Source: Bifidobacterium breve
GTDB taxonomy: Bacteria; Actinomycetota; Actinomycetes; S36-B12
Direction of reading: 5' to 3'
Assembly (NCBI GenBank): GCA_945870085.1
Contig: CAMBQX010000117.1
Span: 1-5,569, forward strand
DNA length: 5,569 nucleotides
Shown here piece by piece: positions 1 to 5,569 of this stretch. The number at the start of each line of letters is the position of its first letter. Position 1 is the first letter of the stretch. The translations under genes and the position numbers were made by a program. The notes beneath the pieces were generated by a model. The model saw only the letters and a list, made by a program, of their open reading frames with translations, ran no database searches and was not told the DNA's origin.

Positions 1-827
1 CGATAGGCAATATCTGGATTAGTTATTGACAGAGCCCGAGTTAGCCGCGTCAACCGGGTTGCGAAAACAAATGCCTCCGCACCAATGGCGAGCACCCCAC
101 CCCTTGCCAGATGCAAATACACCCGGGCGTATGGCTCCATGGACCCGGATATATCTGCGATAAAGACGATGCGCCGTGGGCGTGGGACTCGTGCGCGCTT
201 GACCAGCTTTACCGGATCGCCACCGGTTCGATAAGAAGCTCGCAGTGTCTTACGAATATCCAAGCGCCTGCCGGCAGTATTCGTCCTTTCGCGTCGCCCT
301 TTGCGCATGGGAGGTACCAACGGCAACTGCTCGATCAATCTCCGAATGAGAATTAACTCCTCCTCGGTCACCGCAGCGAAGTCTTTATTCGAAAGGCGCT
401 CGTCGGTGCTCATCACAGCGATCATGCTGGCCTCCTCGGTGCCATCTTCACTTTCATCACGCGCACCCGGTGTAGCGCTGGTTCCGCGGGGGTTGTTATT
501 CGACTCCCCTGTACGTTCGGGGTCTCCCGGCCTGCGTTCACCGGAAGGCGCGGCCGATGCTGGCGCTTGATTTGAACTTTCACCCCGAAAGTCAGCCATG
601 TCAACAATGCCGCGAAACACCTGAGCAAATACCCGATCATAAACATCAACTTGGTCGTGTGCGGTGATCAAATTGACCCGGCCCAGCCAATACAAATCGG
701 CCAGGCTCTGCGGCTCTGCCAGGGTTACGGAAGTCGCAAATCTTGCACTTCGCTCGGGAGTAACCGGCACTCCTGCCGCATGAAGTAAGTGGCCGAAAGA
801 CCCCGCAATGTGCGCGAGCTCAGGCAC
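1..827 (-). CDS. coxE: VWA-domain CODH maturation protein CoxE, 3'-partial
   Basis: Partner of the CoxD ATPase. CoxE proteins are implicated with CoxF in copper insertion into the Mo-S-Cu site of CODH. An open frame of 275 codons runs to the window edge. The N-terminal part (about 1-80) has AGSFGHLLHAAGVPVTPER, typical of CoxE/YehP-like VWA proteins. A probably disordered linker rich in Pro, Gly, Ser, Asn and acidic residues follows (about 82-135). A conserved basic stretch comes next (RRLDIRKTLRASYRTGGDPV, 187-206), then the von Willebrand factor A domain beginning RRIVFIADISGSM, with the MIDAS D225-x-S227-x-S229 intact. The FATRLTRLTR segment near 255-264 is also typical. The remaining MIDAS Thr and Asp lie beyond the window. 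The chosen start is the GTG at 827, which overlaps coxD by eight bases; it has no clear Shine-Dalgarno site, so coupling to coxD translation is inferred. An in-frame TTG at 842 is the alternative. Confidence 0.92.
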   Translation of the reverse strand, partial: MPELAHIAGSFGHLLHAAGVPVTPERSARFATSVTLAEPQSLADLYWLGRVNLITAHDQVDVYDRVFAQVFRGIVDMADFRGESSNQAPASAAPSGERRPGDPERTGESNNNPRGTSATPGARDESEDGTEEASMIAVMSTDERLSNKDFAAVTEEELILIRRLIEQLPLVPPMRKGRRERTNTAGRRLDIRKTLRASYRTGGDPVKLVKRARVPRPRRIVFIADISGSMEPYARVYLHLARGGVLAIGAEAFVFATRLTRLTRALSITNPDIAY

Positions 828-1704
828 CGGCGACCCAGTCAAAGCCTTGCTCTCGCACTAAGTCCTGATCTTCTCGGTACTTAAGGACTGAACCCAAAGT
901 CTGCGAAACCGCTTCAGCGCTCAGCCGTTCAACGCCTAACAGCATTGACGCATGTACCCAGTCGATCGCTTCAGCAACACCCGGTGGTTTTTGCACGTCT
1001 AAGCTGCGAAGCCGCTGCACTGCTCCTGCTATTTGCGCAGCTAGCTCTGGTGAGGCAGCTGGGACCCGCAAACGAACAATCGATATGGCGTGCTCAAGAT
1101 TCGGGTAGTCAATCCAGTGGTAGAGGCAGCGCCGCTTCAGAGCGTCATGCAGATCGCGAGTCCTATTAGATGTCAAGATCACAACTGGCGGAATTGTGGC
1201 CCGCAGCGTGCCGAGCTCCGGAACAGTGACGGTCGACTCGGCCAGCATTTCAAAAAGGAATGCCTCAAACTCCTCATCAGCCCGATCGATTTCGTCGATT
1301 AATAAAACCGCAGGGTTTGGACCTTGGTGTTCAAGTGCTCGCAATAGCGGGCGCTCGACTAAGTACTCTCGACTGAAAAGGGATTCTTCGGCGAGATCGG
1401 CTCCGCGAGCCTCCGCAAGTCGGATCCCAAGTAACTGCCGAGGGTAGTTCCACTCGTATAAAGCTTCAGAGGCGTCAATCCCTTCGAAGCATTGCAGTCG
1501 AATGAGCGGGGTGTCGAGCATCGTCGCGAGCGCTTTGGCCGCTTGAGTTTTGCCTACACCGGCTTCACCTTCCAGCAACAAAGGTTGCGGGAGGCGAACG
1601 GCACAAAATAGCGCCGTGGCCAGGCCAATTTCGGTCAGGTAGTCATGCTCAGCAAGCCCTGCGATCAAGTCTTGTGGTGATGAAATTTGGTTGGCGATGT
1701 TCAC
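820..1704 (-). CDS. coxD: MoxR-type AAA+ ATPase CoxD, CO dehydrogenase maturation
   Basis: AAA+ ATPase of 294 residues, the usual CoxD length. In O. carboxidovorans CoxD is needed for sulfuration of the Mo centre of apo-CODH, probably acting as an ATP-driven chaperone at the membrane with the VWA protein CoxE. Visible motifs are Walker A GEAGVGKT at 46-53, Walker B VLLIDEID at 133-140 (D137, E138), sensor 1 ILTSNRT around 176-182 (N180), and a basic LKRR stretch at 189-192 followed by CLYHWIDYP, where MoxR proteins carry the arginine-finger region. A helical lid domain follows to the C-terminus. The start is a GTG in a GTGA overlap with the XdhC-YHS stop, and the 3' end overlaps coxE by eight bases. 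MoxR ATPases are broad, but the neighbours and the CoxD-like sequence make the specific call secure. Confidence 0.94.
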   Translation of the reverse strand: MNIANQISSPQDLIAGLAEHDYLTEIGLATALFCAVRLPQPLLLEGEAGVGKTQAAKALATMLDTPLIRLQCFEGIDASEALYEWNYPRQLLGIRLAEARGADLAEESLFSREYLVERPLLRALEHQGPNPAVLLIDEIDRADEEFEAFLFEMLAESTVTVPELGTLRATIPPVVILTSNRTRDLHDALKRRCLYHWIDYPNLEHAISIVRLRVPAASPELAAQIAGAVQRLRSLDVQKPPGVAEAIDWVHASMLLGVERLSAEAVSQTLGSVLKYREDQDLVREQGFDWVAGA

Positions 1705-2633
1705 GCGACTCCCGCGAACTTGGCTGGATCACTCAGAAACTTTTCCTTGCAGCCAAGGCAGCAGAAGTACCAGCGAGAACCGTCATGATCAGCGTGAATA
1801 CTGGAATCAACCGCCGCAACAACCATGTGGCAGATCGGGTCATTTGCCAATGCTGCGTCACTGGCTGAGTCACCGGCGTTCACCACATCGCCTTGCCCGG
1901 CCCCGAGTAATGGCAGTTCTCGGATCCTTTTCGGAGCTCGCCTACCTTCAATGATCTCAGCAAAAATTGAAAGGGCGATCTCTTCAGGGGTTTGTGCGCC
2001 GATATTTAACCCGGCCGGGGCATGTACGCGAGCCAGCATGTCAGGGGTGACATCGAGTGAATCGAGTACGGCGGATGCTCGCTTAGGGCTGGCAACAAGC
2101 CCGACATAAGGAACATTGGCCTTTAAGGCTGCGATTATGGCCGCTTCCTCTTCATCGCCGTGCGAAGCAAGAATTACCACATCAACACTGGTAAGTGGCC
2201 CCGCCACCCACTGAGCGACCTCATAGCCCAGGGTAGAGCCAATGGCGCTTAAAGCCTGAGCAATCGGGCTATCACCAAGTACTAGCACGAGCGGTGCTGG
2301 TAAAACCGGCTCCATAAAAATCTCCAAGGTGCCACCGGAAAGGCATGGGTTGTGAACCACCAACTTCCCGTGTTGGTCAGGTTCAGGGATTGGTGCGATT
2401 CGCAGCAGTACACATTCGCCGGTTTCCAAAGCCGAAAGCCCTTGGGCTCGCACCGTGGCCTCAGCACATTGCCCACCAACGAAACCCACCATGGTTCCGT
2501 CACCCAGGATCAGTGCTTCATCACCTGGCTTGGCTGAAGTTGGCTTCTCCGCAAATACAACACGGGCGTGCACGAAAGGAATCCGACTAGCCGTTAACTG
2601 ATCGGCCCTTTCGCGCACTGCCCGTCTTGTCAT
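1701..2633 (-). CDS. CoxF/XdhC-family CODH maturation factor with C-terminal YHS domain
   Basis: Accessory protein of 310 residues, numbered here from the ATG at 2633; an in-frame TTG at 2639 would add two. The N-terminal XdhC/CoxI domain (about 5-110) has GFVGGQCAE at 50-58 and NPCLSGGTLEIFMEP at 95-109. The Rossmann-type second XdhC domain (about 114-232) carries GDSPIAQAL in the style of Cox proteins, then YVGLVASPKRA and GLNIGAQTPEEIALSIFAEI. XdhC proteins bind molybdenum cofactor and help its sulfuration and insertion. In O. carboxidovorans, CoxF is implicated in supplying Cu to the active site. After a Gly/Ala/Asp-rich linker comes a YHS domain (about 264-307): NDPICHMVV, then RWYFCCLGC with C291, C292 and C295, then FLSDPAKF. 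YHS domains occur in metal-handling proteins, so Cu binding is an inference. The gene lies 16 bases after coxL and overlaps coxD by four. The XdhC part is certain. Whether it is the coxF or the coxI orthologue cannot be settled here, so no symbol is given. Confidence 0.92.
   Translation of the reverse strand: MTRRAVRERADQLTASRIPFVHARVVFAEKPTSAKPGDEALILGDGTMVGFVGGQCAEATVRAQGLSALETGECVLLRIAPIPEPDQHGKLVVHNPCLSGGTLEIFMEPVLPAPLVLVLGDSPIAQALSAIGSTLGYEVAQWVAGPLTSVDVVILASHGDEEEAAIIAALKANVPYVGLVASPKRASAVLDSLDVTPDMLARVHAPAGLNIGAQTPEEIALSIFAEIIEGRRAPKRIRELPLLGAGQGDVVNAGDSASDAALANDPICHMVVAAVDSSIHADHDGSRWYFCCLGCKEKFLSDPAKFAGVA
1709..1713 (-). promoter_or_regulatory. Ribosome binding site of coxD
   Basis: GGGAG on the minus strand, four bases before the GTG at 1704-1702 and inside the last codons of the XdhC-YHS gene. 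The spacing is rather short, but it supports the GTG in the GTGA stop-start overlap. No in-frame ATG appears until residue 62, beyond the Walker A motif. Confidence 0.5.
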
Positions 2634-2639
2634 GCTCAA

Positions 2640-2647
2640 CTTTCTTC
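2640..2647 (-). promoter_or_regulatory. Ribosome binding site of the XdhC-YHS gene
   Basis: GAAGAAAG on the minus strand lies between the coxL stop (2652-2650) and the next gene. Its last five bases, GAAAG, end six bases before the ATG at 2633, a good distance. A TTG at 2639 lies in the same frame but directly abuts this purine run, so the ATG is the better start. The match to the ribosome is moderate. Confidence 0.5.
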
Positions 2648-2649
2648 AG

Positions 2650-5097
2650 TTACTCGATTGCCATATCCACGCGGATGGGATTGCCTTGAATCGCCCGCCA
2701 CACATTGGATGGGGTCAAAGGCATATCGGCGTGCCGCACCCCAAATGGGCTCAGCGCATCGATTACCGCATTTACCACCGCTGCTGGTGATCCAACTGTC
2801 GCTGATTCACCAACACCCTTGGCCCCGATCGGGTGATGGGGTGAGGGGGTAACGGTTTCACCAAGCTCCCAGTCCGGGCATTCTACGGCCGTCGGGAGCA
2901 GGTAGTCCATGAAGGAACCACCAAGGTTATTGCCATCGTTATCGAAGGCAATTAGCTCCATTAGGGCCATTCCGACACCATCAGCTAAGCCACCATGAAT
3001 CTGGCCTTCGACGATCATCGGGTTAATGCGCGTGCCGCAGTCATCAACCGCAATGAATCTACGTACTTTGACTTGCCCGGTACCTGGGTCAACATCAACA
3101 ACGCAGATGTAGCAACCGTATGGATAGGTGAGGCTCGGTGGGTTGTATACCGCCGTCGCGTCCAGGTGGCCTTCAACCCCTTCGGGCAGTTCAAGTGAAC
3201 TGTGCGAAAGCAGGGCGATTTCAGCAATTGTCTTACCCCGCTCCTTATCACCCTTCACATACCAGCGACCCAACTCCCAGTCCAGGTCATCTGGTGCACA
3301 CTCCAAAGCTGCCGCCGCAACAATGCGAGCGCGATCACGAACCTTGCGCGCCACCACCGATGCTGCAGCGCCCGAGACAGGAGTAGACCGCGAACCATAG
3401 GTACCGAGACCAAATGGAGTGTTATCAGTATCGCCGTGAAGGACTTCAATATCCTCTGGTGGAATACCCAGCTCATGGGCGACAATTTGCGCGAAAGTTG
3501 TCTCATGACCTTGCCCTTGGCTCTGCACTGACAAACGCAGTTGCGCTTTGCCGGTCGGGTGTACGCGCAATTCAATGCCGTCAGCCATGCCTAGGCCGAG
3601 GATGTCCATGTCCCTGCGGGGGCCCGCGCCTACTCCTTCGGTGAAGAAGGAGATCCCGATACCCATGTATTCGCCACGGGTACGTTTTTCGGCTTGCTCA
3701 CGACGAAGTTCGTCGTAGCCGGCCATCTCCATCGCCACCCGCATCGTCTTTTCATACTGGCCTGAGTCATACTCCCAACCGGTCGGTGAGGTGTACGGGA
3801 ACTGCTCTGGACGCAACAGATTCTTCAAGCGAAGTTCGGCCGGATCCATCTGCAATTCCTGAGCTAGACAATCCACCACCCGCTCAATTACATAAGCAGC
3901 CTCGGTAATACGGAACGAGCACGCATATGCGACCCCTCCCGGGGCCTTATTCGTGTATACCGGCGTCACTTTGCAATGGGCATCTGGATAGTCATATGAA
4001 CCGGAGAAAATATTGAAGAAACCTGCCGGGTAATTAGTCGGCTGGGCCACCCCATTAAATGCACCGTGATCTGCCAGCACATCTACGTCCACGGCCAAAA
4101 TCTTGCCCTCTTTGGTGGCTGCGATGGAGGCTGTCATGTGGTAGTCGCGAGCGAAACCCGTGGAAATCAGATTCTCGTTGCGATCTTCCATCCACTTAAC
4201 TGGCTTACCGGTAACGATCGTGCCGATAACCGAAAGCACGTACCCGGGATAGACCGGCACTTTATTGCCGAACCCACCACCGATATCTGGGCTGATAATC
4301 CGGATTTTCTGCTCTGGGAGCCCAGCTACCATCGCGTACACCGTGCGGTGCGCATGTGGTGCCTGTGTTGTCGTATACATGGTCAATTGACCGGTAACTT
4401 TGTCAAGATATGACACCGAGCCGCAAGTTTCCATGGGTGCCGGATGTACCCGTGGGTACATGATCTCCTGAGTGACAACCACGCAATTGGGGTCTGCCTT
4501 AGCAGCAGCCATCGCCGCGGCTGTCGACTCGGCATTACCGGATTCCCATGTTTTGTTCCCGTGAACGTCAGTAATGCTGTTATCCGTTTGACCCTTGTCA
4601 TCACGAATAATTGGCGCTCCAGCATCCATGGCGCGCTTTGCATCCATGACCGGCTCCAATATTTCGTAATCGACATCGATCAGCTCAAGTGCATCCTTGG
4701 CGATGTAGCGGGTGTCAGCGATGACATAAGCCACCTCCTGCCCTTGGAAACGAACTTTGTCGGTGGCAAGAACTGCCTGCGTATCGTAGGAAAGAGTAGG
4801 CATCCAGGCGAAGTTGTCACCGAGTAGCGATGGACGCGGAATACCCTCGAGGATCTTTCCGGTAATGACGGCCACTACCCCTGGCAGTGCTTCTGCGGCA
4901 GAGGCGTCAATCGAAATAATCCGCGCGTGCGCGTGCGGACTGCGCAAGATGGCGCTGTGCAGCATTCCCGGTAGATTTACATCGTCCACGTAGTTACCTT
5001 GGCCGCGCACGAAACGTGCGTCCTCAACTCTACGCATGGAACCAAACCCGATTGGGTTACCAGCCGCACTCAGCGGCACCTCTTCAACTGCGGTCAT
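2650..5097 (-). CDS. coxL: Aerobic form I CO dehydrogenase large (molybdenum-copper) subunit CoxL
   Basis: Catalytic subunit that oxidises CO with water to CO2, two protons and two electrons at an MCD-bound Mo-S-Cu centre. It has 815 residues, close to the 809 of the O. carboxidovorans protein. The N-terminal a/b hammerhead domain begins around residues 25-80 (RRVEDARFVRGQGNYVDD). The form I loop AYACSFR spans residues 390-396, with C393 as the expected Cu ligand. Other sites are Q245 in TTQAPHAH (equivalent to the active-site Gln), GGGFGNK at 273-279 and QGQGHETT at 527-534 (both typical of MCD binding), and E764 in GAKGVGES, matching the catalytic Glu763. All canonical catalytic positions are present and the frame is intact. 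The residue before the Cu-ligand Cys is Ala rather than the Arg of O. carboxidovorans. The ATG start overlaps the coxS stop by four bases and has a good Shine-Dalgarno sequence. The enzyme is expected in the cytoplasm or at the inner membrane face, feeding electrons to the respiratory chain. Confidence 0.97.
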   Translation of the reverse strand: MTAVEEVPLSAAGNPIGFGSMRRVEDARFVRGQGNYVDDVNLPGMLHSAILRSPHAHARIISIDASAAEALPGVVAVITGKILEGIPRPSLLGDNFAWMPTLSYDTQAVLATDKVRFQGQEVAYVIADTRYIAKDALELIDVDYEILEPVMDAKRAMDAGAPIIRDDKGQTDNSITDVHGNKTWESGNAESTAAAMAAAKADPNCVVVTQEIMYPRVHPAPMETCGSVSYLDKVTGQLTMYTTTQAPHAHRTVYAMVAGLPEQKIRIISPDIGGGFGNKVPVYPGYVLSVIGTIVTGKPVKWMEDRNENLISTGFARDYHMTASIAATKEGKILAVDVDVLADHGAFNGVAQPTNYPAGFFNIFSGSYDYPDAHCKVTPVYTNKAPGGVAYACSFRITEAAYVIERVVDCLAQELQMDPAELRLKNLLRPEQFPYTSPTGWEYDSGQYEKTMRVAMEMAGYDELRREQAEKRTRGEYMGIGISFFTEGVGAGPRRDMDILGLGMADGIELRVHPTGKAQLRLSVQSQGQGHETTFAQIVAHELGIPPEDIEVLHGDTDNTPFGLGTYGSRSTPVSGAAASVVARKVRDRARIVAAAALECAPDDLDWELGRWYVKGDKERGKTIAEIALLSHSSLELPEGVEGHLDATAVYNPPSLTYPYGCYICVVDVDPGTGQVKVRRFIAVDDCGTRINPMIVEGQIHGGLADGVGMALMELIAFDNDGNNLGGSFMDYLLPTAVECPDWELGETVTPSPHHPIGAKGVGESATVGSPAAVVNAVIDALSPFGVRHADMPLTPSNVWRAIQGNPIRVDMAIE

Positions 5098-5569
5098 GCT
5101 GTCACCTCACTTGTCGCTGGATTCTCCGCGGCCCATTGGATTGATGAAACAATATTTTTGTATCCGGTGCACCGGCAGATTTGGCCAGAAATGCACTCCC
5201 GAATTTCTTCCTCTGACGGATTCGGATTGTTATCCAAAAGCCAGCGTCCTGTCATCATCATGCCGGGAGTGCAAAACCCGCACTGGAGACCATGGCACTC
5301 GATGAAGCCCTTCTGGATGGGATCAAGCTCCCCACCTTTTTCTAGCCCCTCAACCGTGGTGACCTCATGGCCATCGGCTTGGGCGGCCAGCATCGTGCAG
5401 CTCTTGACCGGTGAGCCATCGACCCAGACCACGCAAGTTCCGCAGTTTGAGGTATCGCAACCCCAGTGCGTGCCACGAAGGCCAGCGTCTTCGCGCACGA
5501 AGTGCACCAGTAATTTCCGGGGCTCAACTTCACTTGTTACCGGCGTTCCGTTGATCGTGATAGTTACTT
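5094..5569 (-). CDS. coxS: Aerobic CO dehydrogenase small (iron-sulfur) subunit CoxS, 5'-partial
   Basis: Small subunit of the Mo-Cu CO dehydrogenase. It passes electrons from the Mo site in CoxL to FAD in CoxM through two [2Fe-2S] clusters. The reading frame stays open to the window edge, giving 157 visible residues that begin VTITINGTPV. The family usually has about 155-170 residues and this beta-strand lies at its N-terminus, so only the start codon and a few residues are probably missing. The N-terminal plant-type ferredoxin domain has its cluster cysteines at visible residues 37, 42, 45 and 57 (C-x4-C-x2-C-x11-C, in GCDTSNCGTC). The C-terminal helical [2Fe-2S]-binding domain has C96-x2-C99 (QCGFCTPG) and C131-x-C133 (ICRCTGY). 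All eight ligands are present. The GTG at 5507 is internal and would drop the first beta-strands, so it is not the start. The stop overlaps the coxL start. The same fold occurs in xanthine dehydrogenase-like enzymes; the coxL partner fixes the identity. Confidence 0.96.
   Translation of the reverse strand, partial: VTITINGTPVTSEVEPRKLLVHFVREDAGLRGTHWGCDTSNCGTCVVWVDGSPVKSCTMLAAQADGHEVTTVEGLEKGGELDPIQKGFIECHGLQCGFCTPGMMMTGRWLLDNNPNPSEEEIRECISGQICRCTGYKNIVSSIQWAAENPATSEVTA
5102..5108 (-). promoter_or_regulatory. Ribosome binding site of coxL
   Basis: GAGGTGA on the minus strand, ending four bases before the coxL ATG (5097-5095). It is a strong Shine-Dalgarno match placed inside the last codons of coxS. 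It supports this ATG, which sits in an ATGA overlap with the coxS stop and implies translational coupling that helps keep the two subunits stoichiometric. Confidence 0.75.

Noticed and set aside
422..649. Minus-strand open frame of 75 codons with a hydrophobic start, resembling a small membrane protein.
   Set aside because: It lies out of frame within coxE, whose frame carries convincing CoxE and VWA motifs through the same bases.
2345..2590. Overlapping plus- and minus-strand small frames opposite or within the XdhC-YHS gene.
   Set aside because: All lie inside the conserved XdhC domain coding region, lack ribosome binding support and show no known motif.
2640..2650. Short gap between coxL and the XdhC-YHS gene as a possible terminator or internal promoter.
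   Set aside because: The gap is too short to hold a hairpin terminator or promoter, and it contains only the ribosome binding site.
4444..4461. Inverted repeat with perfect 8-base arms (ATGTACCC, GT, GGGTACAT) inside coxL.
   Set aside because: It encodes the conserved MYPRVHP segment of CoxL, the two-base centre is too short for a proper hairpin loop, and one such repeat is expected by chance in a window this long.
4066..4827. Open frames on the plus strand opposite coxL (4066-4413 and 4444-4827, 115 and 127 codons).
   Set aside because: Their translations show no recognisable domain or membrane pattern, and they lie entirely within the strongly conserved coxL gene, so they are antisense shadows.
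4922..4937. Sixteen-base alternating purine-pyrimidine run (CG/TG rich) that could form Z-DNA.
   Set aside because: It is explained by the codons of the conserved SPHAHARI motif of CoxL and has no other supporting signal.
2650..5097. CoxL as a form II (CODH-like) or xanthine dehydrogenase-type large subunit.
   Set aside because: The loop reads AYACSFR with the Cu-ligand Cys, not the form II AYRGAGR, and the gene neighbourhood (coxS, coxD, coxE) fits form I CODH.

Overview
The window holds part of one tightly packed operon, read entirely from the minus strand, for a form I (aerobic, Mo-Cu) carbon monoxide dehydrogenase (CODH) and its maturation factors. In transcription order, from the right edge to the left, the genes are: coxS (5094-5569, 5' end cut by the window), coxL (2650-5097), a CoxF/XdhC-type accessory protein with a C-terminal YHS domain (1701-2633), coxD (820-1704) and coxE (1-827, 3' end cut by the window). 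The form I assignment rests on the large-subunit active-site motif A-Y-A-C-S-F-R, which carries the Cys that bridges to copper. Form II (CODH-like) proteins carry AYRGAGR there.

The genes form an assembly line. CoxS carries two [2Fe-2S] clusters for electron transfer. CoxL holds the molybdopterin cytosine dinucleotide (MCD) Mo-S-Cu site that oxidises CO to CO2. The FAD subunit CoxM is not in the window and probably lies just beyond the right edge. The three downstream proteins belong to the families (XdhC/CoxF, MoxR-type AAA+ ATPase, VWA-domain CoxE) linked in Oligotropha (Afipia) carboxidovorans to sulfuration of Mo and insertion of Cu into apo-CODH. The most notable point is the fusion of a cysteine-rich YHS putative metal-binding domain to the XdhC-type protein, as one might expect for a factor that hands Cu to the enzyme.

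No gene is separated from its neighbour by more than 16 bases. Three of the four junctions are overlaps (ATGA, GTGA and an 8-base overlap), and no promoter or terminator is visible. The transcript therefore starts and ends outside the window. No RNA genes, mobile elements, CRISPR arrays or significant repeats were found, and no stretch longer than 300 bases is gene-free.

Organism: two lines counted by hand give 50-55 % GC, with frequent GTG starts. The protein style and compact cox layout suggest a moderate-GC actinobacterium, possibly an environmental or aquatic lineage. Chloroflexota or another CODH-bearing phylum cannot be excluded from this sequence alone.
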